Assembly (NCBI RefSeq): GCF_002736105.1
Contig: NZ_CP024123.1
Coordinates: 1,542,001 to 1,606,000 of the forward strand
Direction: 5' to 3'
DNA length: 64,000 nucleotides
From: Solibacillus sp. R5-41
GTDB lineage: Bacteria; Bacillota; Bacilli; Bacillales_A; Planococcaceae
Shown here: positions 18,104 through 27,227 of the stretch, one piece after another
Layout: the number at the start of each line of letters is the position of its first letter
Numbering within the stretch: position 1 is the first letter of the stretch
Made by a program: the position numbers and the translations under genes
Notes under the pieces: generated by a model
The model's database searches: none
Told to the model about the DNA's origin: nothing
Seen by the model: only the letters and a program-made list of their open reading frames with translations

Positions 18104-19465
18104 TTAAGGCTGTTGCAACAGCGCGTTTAAAGAATCCGTGAATGTTTTCACAATCAAATCTTTTTCTTCCAACGAGATGATAAGTGGAGGTGAAAGTGTG
18201 AGAACGTTGTTAAAGCCTGCAACCGTTACGCCATTTTTACCGATGATTAGACCTTGTTCTTTACATAAAGCAATTACCTTATTAACATCTGCTACGTTAA
18301 GTGGTGCTTTACTTTTTTTGTCGCTCACTAGCTCAACCCCGATTAGTAAGCCTTTTCCGCGGATATCCCCAACATTTGGGTGATCCTTTAAACGTTCTTG
18401 TAATTCAGCATGTATAATAGCGCCCATTTCTTCTGAGCGTGCAAATAAATTTTCATTTTCCATTATTTCGATATTTTTGATGGCAACAGCACAAGCCGCT
18501 GGAGAACCACCAAATGTATTTACATGGCGGAAAAAGTCGTACTCGTCGCTACCCGCAAATGCCTCATAAATTTCACGTCGAACAGCTGTAGCCGAAAGTG
18601 GCAAATAAGCGCTCGTTAAACCTTTAGCCATAGTCACAATATCCGGCTGAATGCCATAATTTTGGAAGCCAAATGCTTTGCCTGTACGTCCAAAGCCGCA
18701 AATTACTTCGTCAACGATAAGAAGGGCCCCGTGTTTTTCACATACAGTCTTTACCCCACGTAAATAATCTTCATGTGGCATAATTACGCCGCCGCCGGTA
18801 ATAATAGGCTCCATGATCACGCCAGCAATCGACTCAGATAACTCCCATGTCATGACGTTATCGATTGCCTGAACTGAAGGTAGGGCAGCTGGGTCTGTAA
18901 TATGGTCTTCGTTTGTACGGTAAGTATCAGGTGGTGCGACATGGATGAAGCCCGCTGCTAACGGTTCGTATTTATATTTCCGCTGTGCTTGGCCAGTCGC
19001 AGCCAATGCACCCATCGTGTTACCGTGATATGCACGATAACGGGAGATAAATTTAGTACGGCCTGTTTGCCCGTTTTGTTGATGATATTGACGAGCGATT
19101 TTAAATGCTGTTTCGTTTGCCTCAGAGCCGCTATTTGAGAAAAATACAACATAATCATCACCTAATAACTCACTAATTTTTTCGCTCAATTGGATGGCAG
19201 GGGTGTGACCTGCAGATAGGGGAGTATAGGAATTTTCAAGTAATTGTTCGTAAGCTACTTTCGCTATTTCCTCTCGCCCATAGCCGACGTTTACACACCA
19301 TAATCCAGCCATGGCATCTAGGTAACGCTTCCCGTCAATGTCAGTAATCCATGCACCTTTCGATTTTTGGACGATCATCGTTGCATTTGGATTGTAAGGT
19401 TTCATCGAATGCCAAACATACTGTTGATCCTTTACTTGCCAATTTTGATTTGTTAAATTCGTCAT
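18104..19465 (-). CDS. class III omega-aminotransferase, likely beta-alanine:pyruvate
   Basis: A 453-residue PLP enzyme. The Schiff-base Lys is residue 281 in TMAKGLTSAYLPL, and the cofactor Asp lies in LLIVDEVICGFGRTG. It moves the amino group of an omega-amino acid to pyruvate or 2-oxoglutarate. Its place before mmsA, and opposite the hydantoinase/dihydropyrimidine genes, points to beta-alanine and beta-aminoisobutyrate as substrates. Other omega-amino acids such as GABA cannot be excluded from sequence. ATG start preceded by gagtggtga. Confidence 0.88.
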   Translation of the reverse strand: MTNLTNQNWQVKDQQYVWHSMKPYNPNATMIVQKSKGAWITDIDGKRYLDAMAGLWCVNVGYGREEIAKVAYEQLLENSYTPLSAGHTPAIQLSEKISELLGDDYVVFFSNSGSEANETAFKIARQYHQQNGQTGRTKFISRYRAYHGNTMGALAATGQAQRKYKYEPLAAGFIHVAPPDTYRTNEDHITDPAALPSVQAIDNVMTWELSESIAGVIMEPIITGGGVIMPHEDYLRGVKTVCEKHGALLIVDEVICGFGRTGKAFGFQNYGIQPDIVTMAKGLTSAYLPLSATAVRREIYEAFAGSDEYDFFRHVNTFGGSPAACAVAIKNIEIMENENLFARSEEMGAIIHAELQERLKDHPNVGDIRGKGLLIGVELVSDKKSKAPLNVADVNKVIALCKEQGLIIGKNGVTVAGFNNVLTLSPPLIISLEEKDLIVKTFTDSLNALLQQP

Positions 19466-19600
19466 TGGAAATCACCACTCCCTCTTTAGCTATAAATCTA
19501 TTATTCAATTTTTGAGGAAAATAAGCATTATACAAAATGTAAAATAAATGGAGGACCATCTTTCACATAAAGGTAAATTAAAGTTTCATTATCATAACAT
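19466..19600 (-). promoter_or_regulatory. upstream region of the aminotransferase-mmsA operon
   Basis: On the minus strand a tataat box occurs around 19527-19532, about 65 bases before the aminotransferase start, with only a poor -35. No clear operator for the PucR regulator was found. Confidence 0.3.
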
Positions 19601-19695
19601 GGAGGTGATTTCCGTTCCGGCTGGACGCTTTCCAGAAGGCGTCCGATGAACCCCTAGGAGTCGCCCAGCCTCCACTCCAATCAGTGTTAACTTTG
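19601..19695. repeat. intergenic repeat of the pyrimidine island, copy R1
   Basis: GC-richer than its surroundings. It contains ggtgatttccgttccggctg, an internal inverted repeat ggacgctttcc/ggcgtcc, and gtcgcccagcctccact. The last part is the reverse complement of the start of copy R2 at 24156. The type is a common mobile-looking intergenic repeat in Bacillaceae. Confidence 0.6.
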
Positions 19696-19713
19696 ATTAA
19701 AGGTACTTCTCAA

Positions 19714-21285
19714 CTATTGTTGCTGAACACCGAGTGACCATTCATTGGCGACTAGCATCAATTCTAGTGCTAAGCGTTTTTCTGGCTTCATAAAATCATG
19801 ACCGAGTAGTTGTTCGATTTTCTCCAAGCGATGATACAGCGTTTGTCTGACGATAAATAGTCGCTCGGAAGTTTCTTTTTTTAGACCATTTGTTTGCAAA
19901 TAAACTTTTAACGTTTCGACTAATTTACTGTTATGTTTTAGGTCATATTCTATGAGTGGGTATATATATTCAGCTACCATATCCATAATGGAAGGATTTT
20001 TTTGTAATTGTAAAATTAAATGATGGAGGTGTAGATCTTCGTAGAAATACGAAAGCTCTTGTGATTTCCAACGAATTTCTAACGTGTCTTTGGCTGTAGT
20101 GTAGCTATTTTTGACGGCTTGTAGATGGGTGACGTATTTGCCAACTGCAAACAAAATGTTTAAATCGGCATACTTATATTTCATATTATTATCGTGTATT
20201 TGTGCAATCGCTTGTTGGATACGTAGCTTATATGTTTCTTGCTCACGTAAATTCGCTAAAATAAAAATAAGTTGTTGATTCTTTTCTAAGATAAACGGAT
20301 AAAAGCCAAACTTCTCAAGCACATTGCGCGCAAACAACTTATAGTACGTGACATCACTACTTTTACTCTTTTGAATTTGATGAATCATGACAAGCCAATG
20401 ATTTGAAGTGCTACTTGCATGATGGTCTTGCATAAAATGTGTCAATTCTTCGGTAGTAGCTATACCATTCAGCCACTTTTCTAAAATTTCACGATCCTCC
20501 ATCCCTTTCTTCTCTTCAGCATATAATTCCCGCAATAAATATTGTGATAGTGCAATAACCGTGCGATCTAGAATGAGTGCATCGTATTCATTGATTACGC
20601 GCTCTGGAGAGAACAAACAAACCTCACCATAGTATTGGTTGAAAATATTGACATCACAGTGTATAAAATGTTTTTCTACATAATCGGGGTTTGCTTGGTG
20701 CATCATCTCATACTTGTCCTGATAAATATTCGGGATGAAAATAGGTTTTTGCCCGTTGAATGTAAAGATGACCTGTAGTCTGAGATGTTTATATAAATGC
20801 ATTAAAATTTGCTCGTAGTTGTTGACTGTAAGTGTATATTTGTTCAATTGTTGCGCGTAGTCTTCAAGGTTTTTAATCATTCCGTATTGCTGATTGATTA
20901 ACATGCTGTGTATGTCTTGTGTAATTTCGACAAACGCGACTTCTTTTTGAAAAATGATGAGTGGAAATTGATAGTCTGTAGCCATCTGCTGAATAAAATT
21001 AGGGATCTTTTGAATGGAACTACCTAGTTCAATGCAAAGCCCTGCAGCTTTTGACGCAATTAATTGGTGAATAAATTGTTTAAAACCTTCATTATTGTCT
21101 TTTAAATGAATACCAGTCGTCAAAATTAATTCATTGCCCTTTAATAACTTGGCAGCTTCCATACTTTCGACAATATGTACCCATTTGATGACATTAAGTT
21201 GTCCTTTCGCACCTCCAATCAGCTGAGCGCTATTGAATAACTTTTTCGTCATCACATCTGATACAGTAAGTGAAAAATCATTCAT
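19714..21285 (-). CDS. PucR-family transcriptional regulator
   Basis: A 523-residue regulator with an N-terminal PucR sensor domain (VSDVMTKKLF, ELILTTGIHLKDN, about 8-125) and a C-terminal helix-turn-helix of the PucR type (TLKVYLQTNGLKKETSERL, RQTLYHRLEKIEQLLG, about 455-505). Family members activate purine or pyrimidine breakdown genes in response to a pathway metabolite. It is divergent from the carbamoylase operon and convergent with none, so it probably controls both flanking operons. Start ATG behind gaggaggaat. Confidence 0.88.
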   Translation of the reverse strand: MNDFSLTVSDVMTKKLFNSAQLIGGAKGQLNVIKWVHIVESMEAAKLLKGNELILTTGIHLKDNNEGFKQFIHQLIASKAAGLCIELGSSIQKIPNFIQQMATDYQFPLIIFQKEVAFVEITQDIHSMLINQQYGMIKNLEDYAQQLNKYTLTVNNYEQILMHLYKHLRLQVIFTFNGQKPIFIPNIYQDKYEMMHQANPDYVEKHFIHCDVNIFNQYYGEVCLFSPERVINEYDALILDRTVIALSQYLLRELYAEEKKGMEDREILEKWLNGIATTEELTHFMQDHHASSTSNHWLVMIHQIQKSKSSDVTYYKLFARNVLEKFGFYPFILEKNQQLIFILANLREQETYKLRIQQAIAQIHDNNMKYKYADLNILFAVGKYVTHLQAVKNSYTTAKDTLEIRWKSQELSYFYEDLHLHHLILQLQKNPSIMDMVAEYIYPLIEYDLKHNSKLVETLKVYLQTNGLKKETSERLFIVRQTLYHRLEKIEQLLGHDFMKPEKRLALELMLVANEWSLGVQQQ

Positions 21286-21474
21286 ACCTTCATTCCTCCT
21301 CCTAGAACGAGCAGCATGTCCATAGCAACCCTCATATTAAAGAATAATTTATCATATACAAAATACATATGCACATAATTTTTAGGTTTTATAGATATAT
21401 ATGGTAAATGATTTCTATTTTAGAATTTACCCAAAAGGAGATATTTTAACTAATGTGAAAGAGGGGACTAGCAT
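21286..21474. promoter_or_regulatory. divergent control region, pucR-type gene / pyrimidine operon
   Basis: 189 bases between divergent starts. Very AT-rich, with overlapping tatatat runs at 21390-21405 and an aaaggag site for the following gene. It must hold both promoters and the regulator's site; I could not define any of them base by base. Confidence 0.35.
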
Positions 21475-22719
21475 ATGTATAAATGTAACAGTAGTCGATT
21501 ACAAGAGTCTATTGAACAATTTAGTCAATTTGGAGCTACTGCAAATGGTGGAGTAACTCGTTTAACTCTATCGAAAGAGGATGTATTGGCGAGAGATTAT
21601 TTTTGCGAGTGCTGTAAAGCGTTAGGCATGGAAATTGCGGTAGACGATATGGCAAATATTTATGCGATTTTACCTGGGAAAAAGGATTTACCGCCAATTG
21701 TGATGGGTTCACATTTAGACTCGGTTGAAAAAGGGGGCAAGTTTGATGGTGTGTTAGGTGTTTTGACCGCATTAGAGGCGATTAGGACGCTAAAAGAAAA
21801 CGACATTGAACTAGATATTCCATTAATGATTGTGAATTTTACGAATGAAGAAGGTGCGCGCTTTGATCCAGCAATGATGAGTTCTGGTGTGATTTCTTCA
21901 AAATTTAATAAAGATGAAATGTTGCAATCGGTTGATAAAAATGAAATCACTTTCAAAGAGGCGCTACTAGCGAGTGGGTATATGGGTGAAAAAGAAAACC
22001 GTTTAACAGAGGCCCTTGCTTATATTGAACTTCATATAGAGCAAGGCCCTGTATTAGAAGCAAAGCAACTAGAGATTGGTGTGGTTGAAGGTGTTTTAGG
22101 TATGGTTTGTTATGAAATGACGATTACAGGGGAGTCAAATCATGCTGGAACTACACCGATGTCGATGCGAAAAGACCCAATGAGTGTGGCAGCCAATATT
22201 ATAACTTCTTTACATGGCCAGCTTAGTAAAGTCGAGGAAGAGCTCGTATACACATTTGGTCGGATGAACGTTTTTCCTAATATTCATACTGTGATTCCGA
22301 GCAAAGTAACATTTACACTTGATTCGCGTCATCAAGATCCAGAAGTGATGCGGAAAGTTGAAGAAATCTTACAAGGTTTACCTACTGTACAAAATGGCTG
22401 TAACATCCAACCAGTCAAGCTATGGGGAAGAGATACTGTATTTTTTGACGCTACCATTTGTAATGAAGTGGAAAAATCATGTCAGAACTTTGGCTATTCT
22501 TCTCACCGAATGTTTAGTGGGGCAGGCCATGATGCGCAGTATATTGCAAGTTTTATTCCATCAGCGATGATTTTCGTGCCAAGCATTAATGGTAAAAGTC
22601 ATTGTGAAGAGGAAAAGACGACTTTTGAAGACTGCGTGAAGGGTGCAGATGTGTTACTAGAAACCGTTTTGACGCTACAAACAAAGTTCAGTATTGGCGA
22701 GACATACACTGTAAATTAA
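21475..22719 (+). CDS. M20 N-carbamoyl-amino-acid hydrolase (beta-ureidopropionase type)
   Basis: A 414-residue zinc amidohydrolase. Metal-binding motifs are VMGSHLDSVEKGGKFDGVLG (about 76-95), FTNEEGARF (about 122-130) and the later HIEQGPVLE. The dimerisation-domain motif SNHAGTTPMSMRKDP is complete. The family includes allantoate, hydantoin-derived and beta-ureidopropionate hydrolases. Its one-base overlap with a dihydropyrimidinase favours N-carbamoyl-beta-alanine, giving beta-alanine, CO2 and ammonia. ATG 21475 is preceded by gaggggact. Confidence 0.88.
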   Translation: MYKCNSSRLQESIEQFSQFGATANGGVTRLTLSKEDVLARDYFCECCKALGMEIAVDDMANIYAILPGKKDLPPIVMGSHLDSVEKGGKFDGVLGVLTALEAIRTLKENDIELDIPLMIVNFTNEEGARFDPAMMSSGVISSKFNKDEMLQSVDKNEITFKEALLASGYMGEKENRLTEALAYIELHIEQGPVLEAKQLEIGVVEGVLGMVCYEMTITGESNHAGTTPMSMRKDPMSVAANIITSLHGQLSKVEEELVYTFGRMNVFPNIHTVIPSKVTFTLDSRHQDPEVMRKVEEILQGLPTVQNGCNIQPVKLWGRDTVFFDATICNEVEKSCQNFGYSSHRMFSGAGHDAQYIASFIPSAMIFVPSINGKSHCEEEKTTFEDCVKGADVLLETVLTLQTKFSIGETYTVN

Positions 22720-22742
22720 TGAAACGAAGGGTGAGGGGTATA

Positions 22743-24146
22743 GTGAAAAAAATTATTACAGGTGGATTAATTACGACAGCAACAGATGTGTATGAGGCAG
22801 ATATATTAATTGAAAACGGAAAAATTATTCAAATTGGCAAAAGTTTATCAGCAGACGGGGCAGAAATGATTGATGCTACTGGCAAATACGTCATGCCAGG
22901 GGGAATTGATCCGCATACGCACTTGGATATGCCGTTTAATAACACGGTGACAGATGATGATTGGAAATCTGGTACGATTGCCGCTGCTTTCGGTGGTACG
23001 ACAACGATTTTAGATTTTTGCTTAACTGCTGGTGAAGAGAAACTTGGGCCAGCTGTAGAAAAGTGGCATGAAAAAGCAAAAGGAAACTCAGTAATTGATT
23101 ATGGTTTTCATTTAATGATTGGTGAATTAACGCCTGAAACAGAAGCCGAGTTACCGGTATTACTAGAGAAAGAAGGAATCACTTCGGTGAAAGTGTTTAT
23201 GGCTTACGCGAAAGAGTTCCAAGCGTCAGACCGCACACTTTTTAAAGCATTCAAAATTGCGAAAGAAGTGGGGGCTGTCGTAATGGTGCACTGTGAAAAT
23301 GGCTCCGTTATTGATGAACTTGTAGAAGAAGCGAAGCAAGCTGGTCATACAGCGCCAATTTATCACGCACTGACACGACCGGCGGAATTAGAAGGTGAAG
23401 CGACTAAAAGAGCAATTGAGCTAGCACATATTGCAGGAGCCAAGCTTTACGTTGTACATGTTACTTGCAAAGAGGCAGTAGCTGAAATTATTGCAGCACG
23501 TGAAAAAGGATATGACGTGTACGGAGAAACATGTCCGCCTTATTTAACATTAGATCAATCGGCGTTAGCACAGCCAGGTTTTGAAGGAGCGAAATACGTT
23601 TGGTCACCGCCACTTCGTCCGAAAAACCATCAAGAGCATTTGTGGAATGCATTAAAAGCGAAGCAACTGCAAACAATTGGCTCGGATCAATGTTCATTTA
23701 GCTTCAATGGTAAAAAACAATTAGGTTTGAATGATTTCTCTAAAATTCCAAACGGGGGACCGTTTATTGAAGATCGATGTGGCATTTTATATTCCGAAGG
23801 TGTAGCGAAAGGGAAAATATCAATCAATGAATTTGTCGATATGGTTTCGACGAGTGCAGCAAAGATTTTCGGTTTATACCCACAAAAAGGAACGATTGCA
23901 ATCGGCTCTGATGCAGATATTGTACTTTTCGATCCTACGGTAAAACGTGTGATTTCAGCGAACACACATCATATGAATGTGGATTACAACCCGTATGAAG
24001 GTTGGGAAGTTACAGGTGAGCCCGTTAGCGTACTTGTGCGCGGTGAGTACGTGATTAAGAATAAAGAATTTGTTGGGGTATTAGGCAGTGGACAATACAT
24101 CAAACGTCAACTAACACCGACTACTGTAGAAGCAATAAACATCTAA
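22743..24146 (+). CDS. dihydropyrimidinase (D-hydantoinase)
   Basis: A 467-residue cyclic amidohydrolase that opens dihydrouracil or dihydrothymine. Metal site: DPHTHLDMPF near the N-terminus, carboxylated Lys150 in SVKVFMAYAK, a His in MVHCENG, a His in LYVVHVTC, and the Asp in GSDQCSF. I start at GTG 22743 (VKKIITGGLITTA) because gtgagggg lies just upstream and this matches the family's usual beginning; the frame also opens at ATG 22719, overlapping the carbamoylase stop. Second step of reductive pyrimidine breakdown. Confidence 0.92.
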   Translation: MKKIITGGLITTATDVYEADILIENGKIIQIGKSLSADGAEMIDATGKYVMPGGIDPHTHLDMPFNNTVTDDDWKSGTIAAAFGGTTTILDFCLTAGEEKLGPAVEKWHEKAKGNSVIDYGFHLMIGELTPETEAELPVLLEKEGITSVKVFMAYAKEFQASDRTLFKAFKIAKEVGAVVMVHCENGSVIDELVEEAKQAGHTAPIYHALTRPAELEGEATKRAIELAHIAGAKLYVVHVTCKEAVAEIIAAREKGYDVYGETCPPYLTLDQSALAQPGFEGAKYVWSPPLRPKNHQEHLWNALKAKQLQTIGSDQCSFSFNGKKQLGLNDFSKIPNGGPFIEDRCGILYSEGVAKGKISINEFVDMVSTSAAKIFGLYPQKGTIAIGSDADIVLFDPTVKRVISANTHHMNVDYNPYEGWEVTGEPVSVLVRGEYVIKNKEFVGVLGSGQYIKRQLTPTTVEAINI

Positions 24147-24155
24147 CTGTATATC

Positions 24156-24262
24156 ACACTCGTTGATTGAAGTGGAGGCTGGGCGAGTGCTCCTGTCGCT
24201 CCGCTTTCGTCGTAAATAGGGATTAGCGACCTATAGGCTACGCCAGTAAGCGCCAAGTTGAA
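24156..24262. repeat. intergenic repeat of the pyrimidine island, copy R2
   Basis: Starts ttgattgaagtggaggctgg, the inverse of the end of R1, followed by gcgagtgctcctg and a decayed remainder. It separates dihydropyrimidinase from preT. Confidence 0.55.
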
Positions 24263-24326
24263 AGGGAATTAACTTAATTTTACGATAATGAACCATGAAA
24301 AAAGTATACATGAGGGGGATGTGGAA

Positions 24327-25694
24327 ATGGTTCCGATTCAAGAAAATGCAATGACTGCACAACTTAAGCGAAATTTTGTTGAAATGAATAGTAGGATGAC
24401 GAAAAATGAAGCAATAGAAGAGGCCAATCGTTGTCTATATTGCTATGACGCACCTTGTATTACAGCTTGTCCGACAAGTATTCCAATTCCAAATTTTATA
24501 AAAAAAATTGCTTCAGGTAATATGAAAGGTTCGGCTATGACGATTATGGATGCCAATCCCATTGGTGCCAGCTGTGCGAGAGTTTGCCCGACAGAGGAGT
24601 TGTGTGAGGGGGCGTGTGTTTTAAATGCCTCTACAAAACCAATTAAAATAGGACACTTGCAACGTTACACAACAGATTGGGCGATGGAATCGGGAGTGGA
24701 ACTATTTAAAAAAGGTCAAACAAATGGTAAAAAGGTGGCAATTGTAGGATCTGGTCCTGCCGGTTTATCAGCAGCACGCGAGCTAAGTCGTTTCGGCTAC
24801 AGTGTTACAATTTTTGAAGCCGAGGAAAAAGCAGGCGGTTTAGGAAGCTACGGTATCGTATCATTCCGTTTACCGAACGAAGTCGTAGATTGGGAAGTGG
24901 AGCAAATTGTAAAGCTCGGTGTGGACATTAAAACAAATACAACTGTTGGCGTGGATATTTCTGCTGATGAAATTTTAGCGCAATATGATCGTGTTATTTT
25001 AGCAGTTGGTATGGGGGGCGTGCCTAATCTTGGTATCGAAGGTGAAGAACTAGATGGTGTGCATGATGCCATTGAATTTGTAAAGAACACGAAAATCGGT
25101 TCACTGACTGAAGACTTAGTCGGAAAACGTGTTGTAGTCATCGGTGCTGGAAATACAGCTATTGATGGTGCGACATGTGCTGTGCGATTAGGTGCTGAAC
25201 AAGTAGAGATTCTTTACAGAAGAACACAAAAAGAGATGACAGCCTACCAATTTGAATATGAATTTGCTAAGCAAGATGGTGTTGTATTTAAGTGGCTGAC
25301 AGCGCCAAAGAGAATTATCGGTGACGAAGCAGGAAAAGTAGTTGCACTTGAATGCGTCAAAATGAAGCTTGGAGATGCGGGTGCAGACGGCAGGCAAAGA
25401 CCTGAAGTAGTTAAAGGATCTGAGAATGTAATAGAAGTGGACGCTGTCATTAAAGCAATTGGGCAAACACGCTTTGTATCGCTCATTGAAGCTTTTGGTT
25501 TACAGCATACAAATGGTGTAGTAGATATTGAAAAAACGACAATGCAGACATCCAATAAGAAAGTATTTGCTTGTGGAGATGTTGTGTTCGGGAACGGTCA
25601 AGGGGAAGCAATGGTTGTAACAGCTGCGCAACAAGGTAAAGATGCTGCTTATATCATTCATGAGCAATTAAAAAAACCTAGTGAGATTGCATAG
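24327..25694 (+). CDS. preT: NAD-dependent dihydropyrimidine dehydrogenase, flavin subunit PreT
   Basis: A 455-residue oxidoreductase. The N-terminal Fe-S domain has CLYCYDAPCITACP and GASCARVCPTEELCEGAC. FAD-binding VAIVGSGPAGLSAAREL and NAD-binding VVVIGAGNTAIDGA follow. It passes electrons from NAD(P)H to PreA. I use ATG 24327, eight bases behind a strong gaggggg site, rather than ATG 24288, which has none. PreA follows after 12 bases. Confidence 0.92.
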   Translation: MVPIQENAMTAQLKRNFVEMNSRMTKNEAIEEANRCLYCYDAPCITACPTSIPIPNFIKKIASGNMKGSAMTIMDANPIGASCARVCPTEELCEGACVLNASTKPIKIGHLQRYTTDWAMESGVELFKKGQTNGKKVAIVGSGPAGLSAARELSRFGYSVTIFEAEEKAGGLGSYGIVSFRLPNEVVDWEVEQIVKLGVDIKTNTTVGVDISADEILAQYDRVILAVGMGGVPNLGIEGEELDGVHDAIEFVKNTKIGSLTEDLVGKRVVVIGAGNTAIDGATCAVRLGAEQVEILYRRTQKEMTAYQFEYEFAKQDGVVFKWLTAPKRIIGDEAGKVVALECVKMKLGDAGADGRQRPEVVKGSENVIEVDAVIKAIGQTRFVSLIEAFGLQHTNGVVDIEKTTMQTSNKKVFACGDVVFGNGQGEAMVVTAAQQGKDAAYIIHEQLKKPSEIA

Positions 25695-25706
25695 GGGGGA
25701 CACTGC

Positions 25707-26969
25707 ATGGCAGACTTACGAATAAACTTAGCGGGGATTAAATCACCGAATCCATTTTGGCTAGCATCAGCACCACCGACCAATTCAGGCTATCAAGTAC
25801 AACGTGCATTTGAAGCGGGCTGGGGTGGCGCAGTTTGGAAAACATTAGGTGAACCGATATTAAATGTTTCTTCACGTTTTGCGGCTGTCAGTTTTAACGG
25901 CCAGAGAGTAGCAGGCTTTAATAATATTGAACTGATTACGGATCGCCCGTTAGAGGTTAATTTACAAGAAATCTATGAAACAAAAAAAAGGTTTCCGAAT
26001 CATGCAATTATTGTTTCATTAATGGTAGAGCCGAAGCAAGATAAATGGCATGAGATTGTCAAAAAAGTAGAAGCTGTAGGGGTCGATGGTCTTGAGCTTA
26101 ACTTTGGTTGTCCACATGGAATGGCCGAACGAGGAATGGGCGCTGCCTCTGGTCAAGTCCCGGAATTGGTGGAAAAGCAGACGTTTTGGGTCAAAGAAGT
26201 AGCACGCACGCCAGTCATCGTTAAGTTAACGCCGAACATCACAGATATTACAATTACAGCAGAAGCGGCAGCACGAGGTGGAGCTGATGCAATCAGTATG
26301 ATTAATACCATTAACAGCTTAGCGGGTGTTGATTTGGATTCATGGAATACGGTGCCGCATGTTGGTGGGAAAGGGGCGCACGGTGGATATTGTGGCCCTG
26401 CTGTAAAACCAATTGCACTAAATATGGTCGCAGAGTGTGCCCGTAATCCGTTTTTCAATGTTCCAATATCGGGCATCGGAGGTATTTCAAACTGGCAAGA
26501 TGCTGCGGAATTCATATTGATGGGGGCAACAGGCGTACAGGTTTGTACAGCGGCTATGCATCATGGCTTTAGTATTGTAGAAGATATGATTGATGGGCTA
26601 AATAACTATTTAGATGATAAAGGCATTGCTTCGGTAATGGATTTAGTAGGTCAATCAGTATCACGTTATTCCGACTGGGGTGACTTAGATTTAAATTACA
26701 AAGTTGTCGCTGAAATCAATAATGATGTATGTATTAACTGTAATAAATGTCATATCGCTTGTGAAGATACGTCTCATCAATGTATTGATCTGTACACAGA
26801 AAGTGGTCGTCCGATGCTAAAAGTCCGCGAACAAGATTGTGTAGGATGTAATTTATGCTCGATTGTGTGCCCCGTAGATGGTGCGATTTCGATGGTTGAA
26901 AGAAAATCGAGTATAGCGCCAATGACGTGGAATGAACGGCAATCACTTATTAGTAATTTCGCTAAATAA
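25707..26969 (+). CDS. preA: NAD-dependent dihydropyrimidine dehydrogenase, catalytic subunit PreA
   Basis: A 420-residue subunit with a DHOD-like FMN barrel (NPFWLASAPPTNSGYQV, LNFGCPHGM, VKLTPNITDI, GIGGISNWQDA) and a C-terminal two-cluster ferredoxin domain (CINCNKCHIAC and CVGCNLCSIVCP). It reduces uracil and thymine to the 5,6-dihydro compounds, the first step of the pathway. Strong ribosome site aggggggac. Together with PreT this is the bacterial split form of the single-chain mammalian enzyme. Confidence 0.93.
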   Translation: MADLRINLAGIKSPNPFWLASAPPTNSGYQVQRAFEAGWGGAVWKTLGEPILNVSSRFAAVSFNGQRVAGFNNIELITDRPLEVNLQEIYETKKRFPNHAIIVSLMVEPKQDKWHEIVKKVEAVGVDGLELNFGCPHGMAERGMGAASGQVPELVEKQTFWVKEVARTPVIVKLTPNITDITITAEAAARGGADAISMINTINSLAGVDLDSWNTVPHVGGKGAHGGYCGPAVKPIALNMVAECARNPFFNVPISGIGGISNWQDAAEFILMGATGVQVCTAAMHHGFSIVEDMIDGLNNYLDDKGIASVMDLVGQSVSRYSDWGDLDLNYKVVAEINNDVCINCNKCHIACEDTSHQCIDLYTESGRPMLKVREQDCVGCNLCSIVCPVDGAISMVERKSSIAPMTWNERQSLISNFAK

Positions 26970-26974
26970 AAGTA

Positions 26975-27040
26975 GGGTTGATTTCCGTTGCGGCTTAGCG
27001 CCTAATAAGCCGCTTCACTTGCTCCAATTAATGAGCAATC
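26975..27040. repeat. intergenic repeat of the pyrimidine island, decayed copy R3
   Basis: gttgatttccgttgcggctt matches the start of R1 (gtgatttccgttccggctg); a small inverted repeat (gcggctta/taagccgc) follows. Much shortened. Confidence 0.45.
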
Positions 27041-27227
27041 TAAAATTAATATGAACTTTCTTTAAAATCATACCTAATTTTGGGTGATTGAAACTAATAG
27101 CACAAATAAAACCATCAGCTTAACGCAGGATGCCCACCATTAATGATATATTGGCTTTGGGGTAGAGTTATAAAAAAATCGACTTTTTGTTCGTGAACTG
27201 GAAATCTAAAATAAGGGAGAGACATGT
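27041..27227. promoter_or_regulatory. upstream region of the NCS1 permease
   Basis: Non-coding. Holds a gggagaga ribosome site at its right end. No certain promoter or operator. Confidence 0.3.

Noticed and set aside
24848-25555. Minus-strand frames opposite preT
   Set aside because: Shadows of a strongly supported plus-strand gene; low-complexity Ser/Thr/Pro products without start signals.
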